Source: Branchiostoma lanceolatum | Lineage: Eukaryota > Chordata > Leptocardii > Amphioxiformes > Branchiostomatidae | Length of the DNA stretch: 64,000 nucleotides | Assembly (NCBI RefSeq): GCF_035083965.1 | Contig: NC_089729.1 | Location: 17,286,964-17,350,963, forward strand | Direction: 5' to 3' | Part shown: positions 23,219 through 35,652 of the stretch, one piece after another | Layout: every line of letters begins with the position of its first letter | How positions within the stretch are numbered: the first letter of the stretch is position 1 | Program-made: the position numbers and the translations under genes | The notes under the pieces: model-generated | Told to the model about the DNA's origin: nothing | Database searches by the model: none | The model's input: the letters and a program-made list of their open reading frames with translations, nothing else

Positions 23219-26200
23219 CTTGCTCCCCTGCAGCTGGCTGAAACAAAAGCAGCACCATTTAGTTTTAGGTAATTCTACAGCAAGTATCCTGAATACGAGC
23301 AAGGAGGTCCCCCTTGATACGAGGGAATAGCCTACATTGGGTTATGAATGAATGAATGAAAGACCTTTATTGTGCATTCCTGCCCCGAGGGGCTAGGTAC
23401 AGGTCGTCTAACTTAACACATGGACCATACAAGGACATAAATACAACAATACAAGCTGTAGACATATAGAGTAGACAAACGTGTTATTAAACTAAGTTAG
23501 TCCAGTAGAGTCGACTTCTTCTCGCTTCTTTGTACATGTGTAAATGTATGAACAGATATAGTACAAGTCAATTTGCCTAGTACGTAGCTTGCATAAAATC
23601 TATTGTTTTCAATATGCAGTGCGGTACCGACGTCAATGAAGTCAAACAAAGAAAGCAGTAGAAAAGAAATAGAGTAAACACATGTGACCTATTTAGTACG
23701 TCTGAAAGCATGTCATGATTTACAAGCATCTACAAATGAGAAAGTGATACTAGTTTATGAGAATTCACAGGTGGTTTTTATAATGCAGTGAGTCACATTC
23801 GTGCCCACGCACGATTTTTTTACCGATGTAGTGTGGTATGGGGAGCAATGTGTTTGGTGTAACAAAAAAACAGTATAATTCGTCATTTTGCAATACTCTT
23901 TCCAGACTGGTACTATTAATTGTCTTTAGTTTTGCAGAATATTTGTGAAAGGTGCGTCACATATAATTTGACGACTACATGTAACCAAAAACGAAGGCAT
24001 TATTTCTATCATCATTTCCTGTCAAAGTACTCGTGTACTTCGTGTGCCAAGTGTAATTATAAGTGCTCGCACGCATACAGATCTATGCATTAACGGGTTA
24101 TACCTAAGTAATGCCATGTCCAAACATGGAAAATAGATTACGTTTCGATAGCTTGTGCGATATTACTGAGCACGGTCACGCTATTAATGGATTTGGAGGT
24201 CACAAAAGGCGATACAATTTTTGCACATGTAGATTTTATCATGTAGTATCACAGAACACTTCGTCATGTACTAGAAATATGCCTCAAATTAATGAAATAA
24301 GGTGTCTAGAACAAACCCGACTTTTTTACGTTTTGATTTTGAGGGAGACAACATATACGACATTGAAATGAACAAAATGGCGACGGTATTGACAACAGAC
24401 AATGCTATTAGCTATACTAGACTACTGTATTAGATTACATTACAGATATTTCAGCACGCGATCGTTGTATGAGGGTTCATCAGAAATGGACATATGATAC
24501 ATGCAAAGGTACACCTGTTGTGAAACAAAAGTCAAAACCGAGATCGAATAGGAAGCAGTCAGAAAGAGGTATTGGATTTCAAAACTAATCAGATGTTTTT
24601 GTGTCAGGAACATCAACACATATAGAATCTCAACTCACCTGAAGATAGATAATGTAGAAACTCGGTTGCAATCAGTTGTGTCGTGTGGTACGTCCTTGTA
24701 AGTAAAAGATTCGTCACATGTTCATCTTAAAGGACGTTGTCTTGAAATTCTTCGAGGGATTTTCCGTGACGAGTCAACGGTTGGCACGACTTCCGTTACG
24801 TGGGTTGGACAGGTAATCGACCTTTAGCACGTACCGGTTCAGCAACTTCTGTTTGCTTTGTCATTCCCCTGGGACAATGTGGTGTATACAGGTGTGGCAA
24901 GCTGCAGTGTTTTATCGAATCCCTAGATGCCGCTAGAAGACCGGCCCAGATATCAGCGGCAACGACAACCAGTGTTCTGGACTAGACAAGATCGTCAATT
25001 TGTTGATGACTTCATAGCGCCTTCTATCTCAACAGTTTTGCTTAACAATATTCTGGTTTATAAAGATGGAAACAACTAATCTTTGTTAACTTTCAAAATG
25101 ACCCCAGTAACCAATGGCAATGGTATCCTAGTGGTAAATTATATACACATGTAATTTTCAACTTATCCTTCCAACGTAAACGAGCACGTTTCTGCAGTTG
25201 TATTGAAAGTATAGTATATTGTATTTCATACTGATGAAAACACTTTAACATCCCCAAAATGTTATCCGAGTCATACAAGAAAACTCAGTCAATTGTGTAT
25301 TGTATTGTATTGTTTAATTGTACTAGTACCAAGAAATAATTATGTAACTAACATGTATTAACGGCATATTTGCTTTTGAATTTCTTGGGCTCTAATACGG
25401 TATAAGGCAGTGACTTCCTACAAAGGTTCAAACAAACAAACAACATTGCATCCTATTACAAGTGTAGAAGAAACTAATGCTAAATGACACTGGTAATAAA
25501 GTCTGCATTCCTGGACTTTTAAATATCACTGCCATCATTTGCCATAAATGAACTGTCATAACATTGCTTGCCTTAATTTCCTTTTAAATTTCAAATTGAA
25601 TTACAATCAGATGAAAGTTGTAATGGGGTTGCAGTATGCAAAATTGAAATAAAAATATAAGGAGGTTCAAATACAAAAATATTTTACCCTCTCAAAGCTT
25701 TGTCTCAATAGTGAATACAAAAACACATACCAACAATTCTTAAGGATGAAATTAAGAAAGCCCAAAAAAACATCACACTTTGTACGATGTTTTTATTCAT
25801 CCTTACATTAGAATAATCGTGTTGCCTGTATCTGGGTCTAATATTCTTTGAAGATTTCTAAATATAATATTACTTTTTGCAATGTGCTGCAGCCATTATA
25901 TCTCTACAAATTAATGCAAAGCCCTTAATATTTCTAACAATTTACTCAAATACTTAACAAAGATTTATCCAAGGAGGTTAAATATTAACCTCCTTGATTT
26001 ATCATAAGACCTATTTACCTTGCATGCTGCCGAGATAGCTTCATATCTTCTAATAGAGTAATCGCAAAGATACCATTTATTTCTAATAAAAATCTTCAGG
26101 TACTCTGAGATGAAACATGCAACTGACACCACCCTACCCTAGTTGAAAGATTTTTATTTTCCATGAAACATACAGATATTTGAGATTCTCCTCTAACAAT

Positions 26201-26759
26201 CAGTCCCTTGCAAGCAAATCCCGACATTAAGGCATAGAGGAGTGAGACTAAATATCTTTTAGTATTCCTTTAGGCCACACCAATTTAATTTCTGGGTTAA
26301 CAGATTTTCATTTCCAAAAAAAAAAATTTTAGAAAAAAAAATCATGAAAACAGAAGGCTGGCCCAGCCTTCTGTTTTCATGATTTTTTTTTTCTAACCTT
26401 TTTTTTTTGGAAAATAAAAATCTGTTAACCAAGAAATCAAATTGGTGTGGCCTTAGGGTGTTACATGTACATGAAACATAGCAAGTATACTACATGTGCG
26501 GTGAAAGCAAAGGCTACTATCCCATGTTACAGTTACTATCCAGTTACTACGTGACTTCTATTAGTTCCCTGTTACTAGTGTTAGTAGCATGTTTTGTATT
26601 GCGTCTTGAAGTATATGTAGCCAGGCATGTCAGCAGCTTGCATTAAATTTTTCAAATTTTTCTCCTTTTTTTTTCTTGAATATTTTTCTTCTGTACAGCC
26701 ATGCACGAAATGAAGACATACATAGAGTTCCAAGTATGTACAGACGGCTCAAGCTATGG
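23219..26759. other. Intergenic region, membrane-protein gene to PDAP1
   Basis: I find no conserved exon. At 23345-23480 there is an antisense retroelement-like tail (GAATGAATGAATG, then a CTTTATTG stretch). A palindromic MITE lies at 26269-26455. The remainder is unassigned; it must include the 5' region of the membrane-protein gene and the 3' UTR of PDAP1. Confidence 0.5.
26269..26455. mobile_element. Palindromic MITE (GGCCACACCAATTTAATT family), near-perfect hairpin
   Basis: TTTAGGCCACACCAATTT and AAATTGGTGTGGCCTTAG form the ends. CAGAAGGCTGG is directly followed by CCAGCCTTCTG at the centre. The arms are separated by A/T runs. Confidence 0.82.
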
Positions 26760-29700
26760 TTATTTCTTTCCTGCTCTCTTGTCTTTGGCCGCTGCGGCTG
26801 CCTTTGCGTCTCTTTCTGTAAGGGTCAAGATACAACAGGTCAAACAACTGTATACATGCAAAGATAAATACATTTCTTAAAGCTATTTTCCTACCCCTGC
26901 ATCAGGTAAAATGTTTTGTTTCGTCCATTGGATCCGCGGATTATGTTTCTCTGCGTATCTATGTGTTGTTAATGTGATATGTGTATGTATGTAATGTGAA
27001 ATGCAATAAAGAAAATTAAAAAAACGATATATCTAAAATACAAAAAAAATGTTAGCTACATATGAGAATAAAATTAATGTGTTATGCATGTGTAGTAAGG
27101 TCCATACAGTTTTGACTGAAAATCTCGTTGATTTCCTTTGCACAGGAATAATAAAGAGGTAGGAAGATGTCTCCATTTGCTTGATGGCAAAACAAAAATA
27201 ATAAAAATATTTTAGGCATCTCAACATGGGTTCTACTACATGGTAACATGTTGTATTACTGATAGCCATTCCTAATAAAGGCTCCACCCCTAGGGTGTTG
27301 CCAAAAAGAAATGTGATTGCATGGGAGCGACTTCCTATGTCTTACCTTGTTTTTCTGCCTCCTTCTTCTTGGCTGCCTCCTCTCTCTGCTTCTTAATGAG
27401 AGCAAGTCTAGCGAGATCTGCCCGGGCTTCGTCTGTTTTCCCCTCGGCATGCAATTTTAGATAGTTGGCTCTGGCTTTCTGCTTTTCAATCTCTTCCCTA
27501 GTTGGAACACAAAGTAAAACTCAAAGAGTTAGTTACCATTTAAAGAAACCATGATCGCAAGCAAGTACAAAAGATAAATCTTCTAGTATGGGAATGATAC
27601 ATTGTTGATAGCATAATTGTTATCTTAACTTAAAAAAACAATTACTATTTGTAGCATGGGAATGATACATTGTTATTAGCATAATTGTTTTCTTAGAGAA
27701 ACTTAAAAAAACAATTACGATTTGAATCTTATTTTTAGAATAAATCACATGTGTTTTGTCAAGTGGCTTGAGAATATGAAGCAATTCATGCAAAAGGACT
27801 TGAAGTAACAGAGGTGCACTTACTAAAAACTTTACTAGTATTCATGGCCATATCTTACTAGCTTTGGTATTATGACAGCTTTTACCTTTTTTAGGACATT
27901 TATTTATATTGTTTAAAATAAATACAAGACTTGCCTTTCTTTCCTAGACAGCCTTGGTTCCCCCTCTGTTGCAGCCTGCACATCCATGTCTGTGACTTTC
28001 TTCAGCTTATTCTTGGCTCGGTTGGGATTTTCAACCTCTATTAGATGCTCTACTCCCTTTGGTTTTCCATCCTATTTCAGGGTCATACACAAATTGTAAG
28101 AGTGAGTTTTCGTTTGTCACAACTACATGTACATGTACAACACGCACCGATGAACAATCAATCAATCTCACCAAATGCAAATGCATGTAAATGATATTTG
28201 TGATACTGATACTTTTGGATATTTGCAATAAAATTAAGGGAATGAGAAATATCAATACTGTACATGAATAGTGAAATACAGCAGCATTACAGCCTAAACA
28301 AAACAGTACACAAATATAAATGCACTCTACTTGCAGTAACAAAAACGAAAAAAGAGGTCTTATACCTCTAGAGCTCTGTAAAATATTTTTTTTGTTTTTG
28401 TGAATTTCTTGTCTTATCCATCATTGTGAATTTCTCACTACCTCTGTCTAATAAGTCATTTTCCTGCCAGCCCCACATTATGTCACTCTACAATATTCAA
28501 ATACAAGCCATGGACACACACCAACACAAATATAAACAAACACACAGACCGGGATCAATTTTGGCGCCATTTCAAGCCAACCTTCCCATCCTGCCAGTCT
28601 CTAGTTACACCATCTTCCCACCTCACATCCTGTCACTCTAAAACATTCAAATAACTGGACACACACCATCACAAACACACAAACAATACCTCCTTTTTCC
28701 AGAGGTAAAAACCAAGCCCAGATTTACCTCTTCGTCTGAGCTGTCTTCCTCTTCAGATGAACTAGGAGGTAAATCCCCTGGGTTCCCCGTGGCCATGCTC
28801 TTGGCTCCCTTTTCTTCCTCCTCCTCCTCCTCTTCATCACTATCTATCAGACCTTTCTTTTCCTGTGAAAAAAACATGGAAAACAACATTACCAATAACA
28901 CCCTTTTCATACAGTGAGATTAACACTTCTGCCAGCTGAGGCTGTATCTGTATCTGTGTTGTATATAACACCAGTCCTGCATAATCTTGACTATTAAATT
29001 ACATGCACTGCAGGGCTCGAAATAGTGGGTGCATGTGCACCCAAAATTGGAGCTGTGCACCTAATTTTTGACTGTGGGTGCACTGGTGCACCCAGATATT
29101 AGTGTAGGCTACAGGGTAAAGGTACTATTGTACACTAGTATCAAGAATATTCTTGAAATGTAAGTATCAGAAAAAGCAATATAACCCTTTGTTGCACTTT
29201 ATTTGAAATTTGGAAGGTAGCCATAGAATTACAGATTGAAGTTCTTAATCATATTCATAAGAGTGTTAAACTTTGTAATTATGTTTTGACATTCAACTTT
29301 ATTTAATGTGGTGCACCCAAATTAGTTTCTGTGCAAGTAATTCTTTTGGTTGGGCGCACCAGTGCACCAGTTTCCAAAAATGAATTTTGAGTCCTGCAAT
29401 GTATTTCATCATATTTATATCTATACTTCTTACGCTCATGTTTTCAGCCAAGCACACCAAATCAACCCTACTCTTCTTGTGTTGCATTCTTTTCGTTCAC
29501 ACATTTGACTCTAGAGGCTTACGCCTGAGGCTCCCCCATACACTGGGCCGCCGGCTTTATGTCATCATCTGAAATGACGAAAGCAATCCTTACCCGCCAT
29601 TGTCGGTCCTTTTCTTGAGTTAAAGCCTGTTGTCGTAGTTCCTCTTCATTAGTGAACTGTCTATGTCTGCCTTTGTGGGACTTCTTAAAGCCACCTAAAT

Positions 29701-30317
29701 ATAAAACAGCCAAATTAGCATATTTCAGAACGAGATACCTGTAATACATAAAATTTGTTAAACTTTAGTTAGTAAATCTATTCTACATGTTACAATGATG
29801 GGGCATAGATGCATAGCCACAGAGCTCAAGTCAAGTCAAAGTCTTTATTTTTCTTCGAAATACTTGTGCGGCCACATCTATTATTTTGTCTAAATCTGTC
29901 TTTTTGAAAGTATTGTGGTTTAAAGTCAGCGTACATGCACACATTGTGCAAGCTCTACATAAGTAATAAAATGTGTCATATCTTGTATCAAATCATAGTT
30001 TTCATACATATGTGGCTACTGTGAAAGATAAGGCACATAATACCATTGGTTTTATTTGTGACAACAGTTAAATTATGACTATATTGGCGCCAATTTGAAC
30101 AGTTGAAATCTTGACAGTATCATCTACCTTTGAAACCATAACAAGTAAAGCACCTGACTGGGGAGGGGGGTCAATGAAAACCCAGATGGGGATAATATCA
30201 TGTGAAAAAAAAAAACTTAATTCACATGATTGTGAAAAAATCAAGTATGGACGTTTCAAAATGTCCATAAAGACATCAATTTGACTTACCTCCGCCACCT
30301 CTACCTCCCCTGGGCAT
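26760..30317 (-). CDS. PDAP1: PDAP1, 28 kDa heat- and acid-stable phosphoprotein (PDGFA-associated protein 1), 202 aa
   Basis: Six minus-strand exons: 30317-30290, 29694-29594, 28862-28728, 28071-27935, 27497-27346 and 26815-26760 (TAA). They encode 202 residues, against about 181 in the human protein as I recall. The order is a short Gly/Arg N-terminus (MPRGGRGG), the KGRHRQFTN block, a highly acidic Ser/Asp/Glu region (residues 44-88) with casein-kinase-II-type sites, the [13 protein letters not shown] block, and a basic C-terminal helix ([13 protein letters not shown], then [21 protein letters not shown]). The tail ends in Lys/Ala. These blocks are diagnostic of the PDAP1/HASPP28 family, whose biochemical role is poorly defined. 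Intron 4 has a GC donor (27934-27933, GCAAGT). The start codon is 423 bp from that of BUD31, in divergent orientation. Confidence 0.95.
29011..29396. mobile_element. hAT-like MITE with GTGGGTGCACCTG modules, second copy
   Basis: It begins CAGGGCTCGAAATAGTGGGT, as at 10301, and ends in a degenerate GAGTCCTG. The interior is collinear with the first copy, including TAAGTATCAGAAAAAGCAAT. Confidence 0.72.
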
Positions 30318-30740
30318 CTTGGAGCAACTGTTGTCAGGAACGTTGGACCAAAGTTGGTCAAATTAGGAACCAAAATTCCGAAAATATTGCAGATTTCAGA
30401 CGACAAAGATTGCAACACTGCACATGCAGGGCCCGCGCTACCCACTATGCTTTGTTACTTCCGGTTGAAGAAAAATTAAAAATTTCCTATTTTTTCTGCA
30501 AGATTCATTCATCTATTTGTATTAGAATCAAATTTATTGTTTTTTAGATCTAAATTTTTGTGATTTGGGGCAACATACTTCGACTTTACAACATTTCTTT
30601 AAAAACGTTTTCTCACAACCTTTGACCTGTGACGTCACTTCCTGTTGTACCCAAGCTACATTATTTTTCCGTAGTCCATACAGTACAGTTTGTTGAAGTA
30701 TTTTTGTCGTAAATAGCGGGTTCTTAGTGTCTAAATAACG
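30318..30740. promoter_or_regulatory. Bidirectional promoter interval PDAP1 / BUD31
   Basis: Only 423 bp separate the two divergent start codons. It contains a perfect CRE palindrome TGACGTCA (30630-30637) and ETS-like cores ACTTCCGGT (30457-30465) and ACTTCCTGT (30637-30645). No TATA box is placed convincingly. Shared promoter function is an inference from geometry. Confidence 0.6.
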
Positions 30741-33700
30741 ATGCCTAAGGTCAGGAGAAGCAGGAAGCCTCCACCAGAGGGCTGGGAGCTGATTGAACCT
30801 ACGCTGGACGAACTGGACCAGAAAATGAGAGAAGGTAACGTTGGGTAACCTAAATTCGTGGGGTACTTAAAGTCGGGATTTTTCGAAAACGGGGTATTTA
30901 GGGATATGTGCTAGATGCAAAATCAGTTAAACGCCAGCAATGCAAAGCAGATAGACTAACGTATTCAGAACACTGGCTGAAAAGCTTCGATAACCATGCA
31001 TTAGAAGTTGGCGACGTCAAAAACTCTCCGTCCCTTATTGACAGAGTCTGGGGGCTTCGTGGGAGAATCACCCAGCACGGTTGTTCGCTGGTTTATAAGA
31101 CAAATGTCACATCTCCTGCCTGCTAAACACAATTATTTATAAGACAACTTATTACAATCTCTTTTGCTAACCTGCAACTGGATTCTAAGTGTGATCAATC
31201 ATCAAAACTCCTCTATGTTGCTACAACCTACGGCACGTGTATTTTCCCGCCGCCATATTGTTAACCAGAATCCTGTTGTCAAGCAGACGACAAAGGTTTG
31301 TGAGGAACACTTTTTTGTCTAAATGCTGCGTGTGATAGTGGACTGAGGAAGATATTTTCCTCAAAGTTTGCTCCTAACACAACAAGGAACACATGGACAT
31401 AGTAGTATTACCATTGCTACGGCATCCAGCTAACTTCCCATGAATAATGTAACGTTACACGTTGCCCGATGATGACGATGGGCCGACTTTGAGTGAAGTT
31501 CTACCGACTCAACACACGGGTTGTTCCCGAACTGGCCTGATGTGTGCGGTACGGCCGTTTTTTCGTGTATTTTTTTTACTTGGACACGTCTATATCCATA
31601 GCACTCTCCTCAAGCCAAGGATAGAACGAATAGCTGCTGTATAAAATGTGATTAGCGGTAAGATATTCAAGACGAATCTTCTCTCCCGAATTAATGTGCC
31701 CCCCTGTCCGACAGCACCGTTATTGTGCGTACGGCGGACGGTAGTTTCAAGTTGAAATATTATGGTGTCAGCACGACTAGAGACAAAATCTACCATATAT
31801 ATGATTAGTGCAAAGATAGTACATGATACTGACAGAATTATAGAAAAAAAGGATGGTTTATTGTTCTGCTAGATTGATTTCAGTCAACCATTATCGGAAA
31901 AATCCCGAATTTATGTTACCCAACGTTAACAAAAATTCCTAATTTTTTTTTTTGCCAAAAAAACTCTTTCATTTTATTATAGTCCCATAAATTTTATCAT
32001 TTAGTGCAGTGTACGATGGTTTGTAGACCCAATAAGTTGTTCATAACAGACTCTTTCTGAAGGTATATGTTTCTACAGCAGCTTTACGCCAATTTTTAAG
32101 TAAAGACAAATCAATGCCTTGGGCCATGCAAAAAAATGATGCCCCCCCCCCCCCCATTTTTAGATAAATAATTTTCAGGACCGCAGATATGCAAAGCCGA
32201 TGCACAGATGTGTATTTTCAAACTTGTGCAATTTCAAACCAATCAAGTCAACAATCAGCCATGAGCTTTTTATATTTTAGCTCTGGCCATTGAACTAGAA
32301 GTATGGCTGGGGCCTTTGCTCATGAAAATTGCAACAAGCCTAATATATACTTTGTTTCCAAAAATAATTTTATCAGGTTGGTAGAAAATAGGATATGGAA
32401 GATTCTCACCGCAATGAGTAGCCGATGTAGGTGGCCCTTTTGCGGTGAGACTGAGAACACTGTCCAAAATATGGTTTGTATCCCCCCTCGGTCATCGACA
32501 GAGAGGATAACAGACGCACCTGGTGGATTAAGGAGGCAGTCTGGATAAGGAAGACAACGCCGGTGATGAACCGAGACGAGGGGGGATACAAACTTAGCCA
32601 TATTTTGGACAGTGTTCTCACCGCAAAAGCGCCACCTACATCGGATACTTATAGCGGTGAGAAGCAGTACTCCAGTCAGAAGCTCTGAAGAAGGTGTCTG
32701 ATAGACATCGAAACGTTAGCAAGTGAGATCAATACCTGGTTGTGTATAAAGAATCTCCCATATCCAATATACTTTGTTGTTTCTCTGCCTATCCCTGTTT
32801 CTGATGTCTTAACCTTGCTCACAGCTGAGACAGAACCACACGAGGGGAAGAGAAAGGTGGAGGCACTCTGGCCCATCTTTAAGATTCACCACCAGAAGTC
32901 TCGCTACATCTTCGACCTGTTCTACCGCAGGAAGGCAATCAGCAGAGGTAACCAACTATAATCCTTTATTTATTTATTTATTAATCTTTAGGGTGGTCCC
33001 TTCAGTTAACATTGTAACTGATTTCCAAGGGAGCCTTTCAGTATTTAATCATAAATTCGTTATTGTTAAAACTATCACAGTATCAGGCTGTTAAAATCTC
33101 CAAGCAGATGTAGGGTGTCACTAAGTTAAGTCTCATCGTACAATGTTTTCAAGTTGGCTTTGTAGCCCATTTGGTAAAATAGTACATGACACCTGACTGT
33201 TCAGTTGCATTTTGTAACAAAGAATAAATCAATAGAATAAAAGACTTTTATACAAGTTCAAATGAGCATCATTTAAACCCTTGCAGTCTTGCTGGCTAGG
33301 AATTGTGGCTTTTTGTGACTTTCACATCTGTCGGGCTATCTCGCCTCATACCCACCTGATGAGTAAAATACTTTTATGATAAAAAATAAAAGACAAGCTC
33401 AAACACAATCTAACCTTAGCACTTGCGGTCTTGCTTTTGCTGGCTAGGAATTGTGGCTTTCCATGACTTTCACATCTGTTGGGCTATATGTTACCTCATA
33501 CCCACCTGATTAACATAATTTCCCATCATCTTTTACCCCATTCAGAGCTGTATGAGTACTGCCTGAAGGAGGCGATAGCAGACAAGAACCTGATAGCCAA
33601 GTGGAAGAAGCAGGGTTATGAGAACCTCTGCTGTCTGCGCTGCATCCAGACAAGAGACACAAACTTCGGCACCAACTGTATCTGCAGAGTCCCAAAGAGC

Positions 33701-34894
33701 AAGCTGGAAGAGGTGAGAACTGTTGATTTTTTGGATGTCAGATGACTCAGCCCATTATACCAACTCGGCCCAGTCAACTCAGCCCATCTCCCTAGTCACC
33801 TCGGCCCCAAAACCTCAGAGTCAACAGTTTGAAGCTGTATGACACAAAGACGTGGTCTGTAGTAAAATCATGTTGATTGCCTAAGCACCGGCGGTATGTG
33901 TCTCCAAAAACCTCAAACTAAGTCAACAGTTTGAAGTTGTCTGACAAAAAAAGGCGGTCTCTATTAAAATCATGTTGATTGCCTAAGCACCGGCGGTATG
34001 TGTCTCCAAAAACCTCAAACTAAGTCAACAGTTTGAAGTTGTCTGACAAAAAAAGGCGGTCTCTATTAAAATCATGTTGATTGCCTAAGTGCCGGCTGTA
34101 TGGAGCTCCAAAAACCTCAATTACGCAATAGACATTGTTACTAAAATGTACATGTACATGTATGTTACTACCCGGGACACAGCGGGTAAACATTAAAAAT
34201 TGCAGTCATGAGGTTGTGGTTTAGAAGGTGTTTTTTGCTTTATTTTGTGGTAATTTGGCGATGGGCCGACTTGACCTCGGCGATTGGCCGACTTGACCAC
34301 CACGATGGGCCGAGTTGACCAGATTTGCGATGGGCCGAGTTGGAAATGGGCCGAGTTGTCCTGATACCGTTTTTTTGTACAATAGGAGAGGAATGGCATT
34401 ATGAGACTACGTCAATGACAAGGATATTTTCATGGTGCATATGGATCACACATTGTAGTTCTTTTAAGGAAAGGGATAACGGTTCAATGTTCAAAGCCTT
34501 GTCACATACTGTAAGTTCATATACATTTGCAGTGGTTTTATTTTGCACTAGGAGGGAAAGGAGGTTTTTATGGGGGTTTTTAATTCGCAGTTGAAACAGT
34601 TCTGTAGTACAGTATAGTCATACAAAGGGAGATATACTTGTGTTGTCACAAATTCGTGTTGCAGAGATCACCACAAAAATAAAACCACAGTGAAAGTTTT
34701 AAAATGTAAAGTACTAAGATATCCTTTTGATTGTATTGTGATGGTGATACAAGTTGTATTTTGTATGTAAGGACTGTCTGTGGTAAAAATGCATGAATTT
34801 TAGACGTTACAGTATCTGGGACTAACGTTTTCTCGTCCTACAGGGCCGTATTGTGGAGTGTGTACACTGTGGCTGCAGAGGTTGCTCCGGATAG
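30741..34894 (+). CDS. BUD31: BUD31 homologue (G10 family spliceosome protein), 144 aa
   Basis: BUD31 is a small nuclear protein of the activated spliceosome. Exons 30741-30834, 32825-32947, 33546-33712 and 34844-34894 (TAG) give 435 bp, or 144 residues, the same length I recall for the human protein. The N-terminus [21 protein letters not shown] and the block [17 protein letters not shown] are characteristic. The cysteine-rich C-terminus ([20 protein letters not shown], then [11 protein letters not shown]) carries the family zinc-binding cysteines. Intron 1 is about 2 kb. It holds an inverted-repeat element that begins a few bases after the donor, and a Penelope-like fragment. Intron 3 carries a 102-bp tandem repeat inside another palindromic element. 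The identity is not in doubt. Confidence 0.97.
30837..31930. mobile_element. Inverted-repeat DNA element of ~1.1 kb at the start of BUD31 intron 1
   Basis: GGGTAACCTAAATTCG near 30843 and the inverse CGAATTTATGTTACCC near 31907-31922 are terminal inverted repeats. AACGTT occurs directly outside both ends. The interior has only short open frames that I do not recognise. Confidence 0.55.
32270..32775 (+). mobile_element. Penelope-like retroelement 3' fragment
   Basis: The frame at 32476-32688 reads [20 protein letters not shown] and [18 protein letters not shown], the C-terminal flank of the GIY-YIG endonuclease of Penelope-like elements. It is followed by GAAGAAGGTGTCTGATAGAC and ATCGAAACGTTAGCAA, typical of their 3' ends. 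An inverted copy of part of it lies at 32398-32489. Confidence 0.7.
33740..34370. repeat. Palindromic element with GGGCCGAGTTG ends and a 102-bp tandem core
   Basis: Left CAACTCGGCCCA-type units and right GATGGGCCGAGTTG units are inverted. Between them, three copies of a 102-bp unit (phase points 33821, 33923 and 34025; GTCAACAGTTTGAAGTTGTC) are in tandem. It is in BUD31 intron 3. Confidence 0.7.
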
Positions 34895-35494
34895 AGACAG
34901 TCATCTACATCATCTGATACATTGTTGAGTCTATGACTAAGACCTAGAAGGCCGAAGATTCTTCAGTATTTGTTATTTTGTATTGTTGGTGAGACTGAAC
35001 TTAACATACAACGTTAGATCTGAAATAAGTTATGGCTGTACTCTTGTTTTACTTCAGTTTTAGATCTCGTTAAGTTATGAAGCAAATATCACAAACTGTA
35101 ACGATAAAATCAGGCATGCACTGTACCTATGACATTGAACACTTAACCAGCTCCCTGTTGCGGAGAAATTGTGATACCTAAATTGTACTGGATAATGAGC
35201 TAAGTAGCAGGAAGAAAGTTAAAGATTTATGGTGACCTAGCTATGGCCCTGTTGATCAGGTATTCTTTGTGCTTGAACTGAACCAAGAATAGAAACTGCA
35301 TTAGTACAGAATAACATTAAAAAGTTTGATGATGCAATTCCATGAGCAGGTTCAAAGATATATGCAAGAGGAATTTACCTTGTTCTTGTTGAAAGACTTG
35401 CATCCATGAGCATGTTTCTGTAGCCATATGAAAGTGAATCTGCAAAGGACAAATGTCATCAGGTTTTATCTATGTTTATGAGGATCAGCATTAG

Positions 35495-35652
35495 GATTTT
35501 TATTTTCCCCCCCAAAAAAAAATTTAGGAAAAAAAAAAATTCATGAAAACAGAAGGCTGGCCCAGCCATCTGTTTTCATGATTTTTTTTTTCTAAATTTT
35601 TTTTTTTTGAAACTAAAAATCCGTTAACCATAAAATTAAATTTGTGTGGCCT
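35495..35652. mobile_element. Palindromic MITE (GGCCACACCAATTTAATT family), truncated on the left
   Basis: The central CAGAAGGCTGGCCCAGCC and the right arm TAAATTTGTGTGGCCTTA are preserved. The left arm lacks the GGCCACACC terminus. Confidence 0.7.

Noticed and set aside
30068-30445. 125-aa open frame spanning PDAP1 exon 1
   Set aside because: Only the 28 bases at 30290-30317 are coding, in another frame (MPRGGRGG), followed by a good GTAAGT donor. The long frame is intronic read-through.
30908-31126. 72-aa open frame inside the BUD31 intron 1 element
   Set aside because: Considered as a transposase remnant, but it shows no catalytic or zinc-finger motif that I can identify.
33812-34125. 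CRISPR-like direct repeats
   Set aside because: The units are contiguous 102-bp tandem copies with no spacers, in an animal intron; this is a minisatellite.
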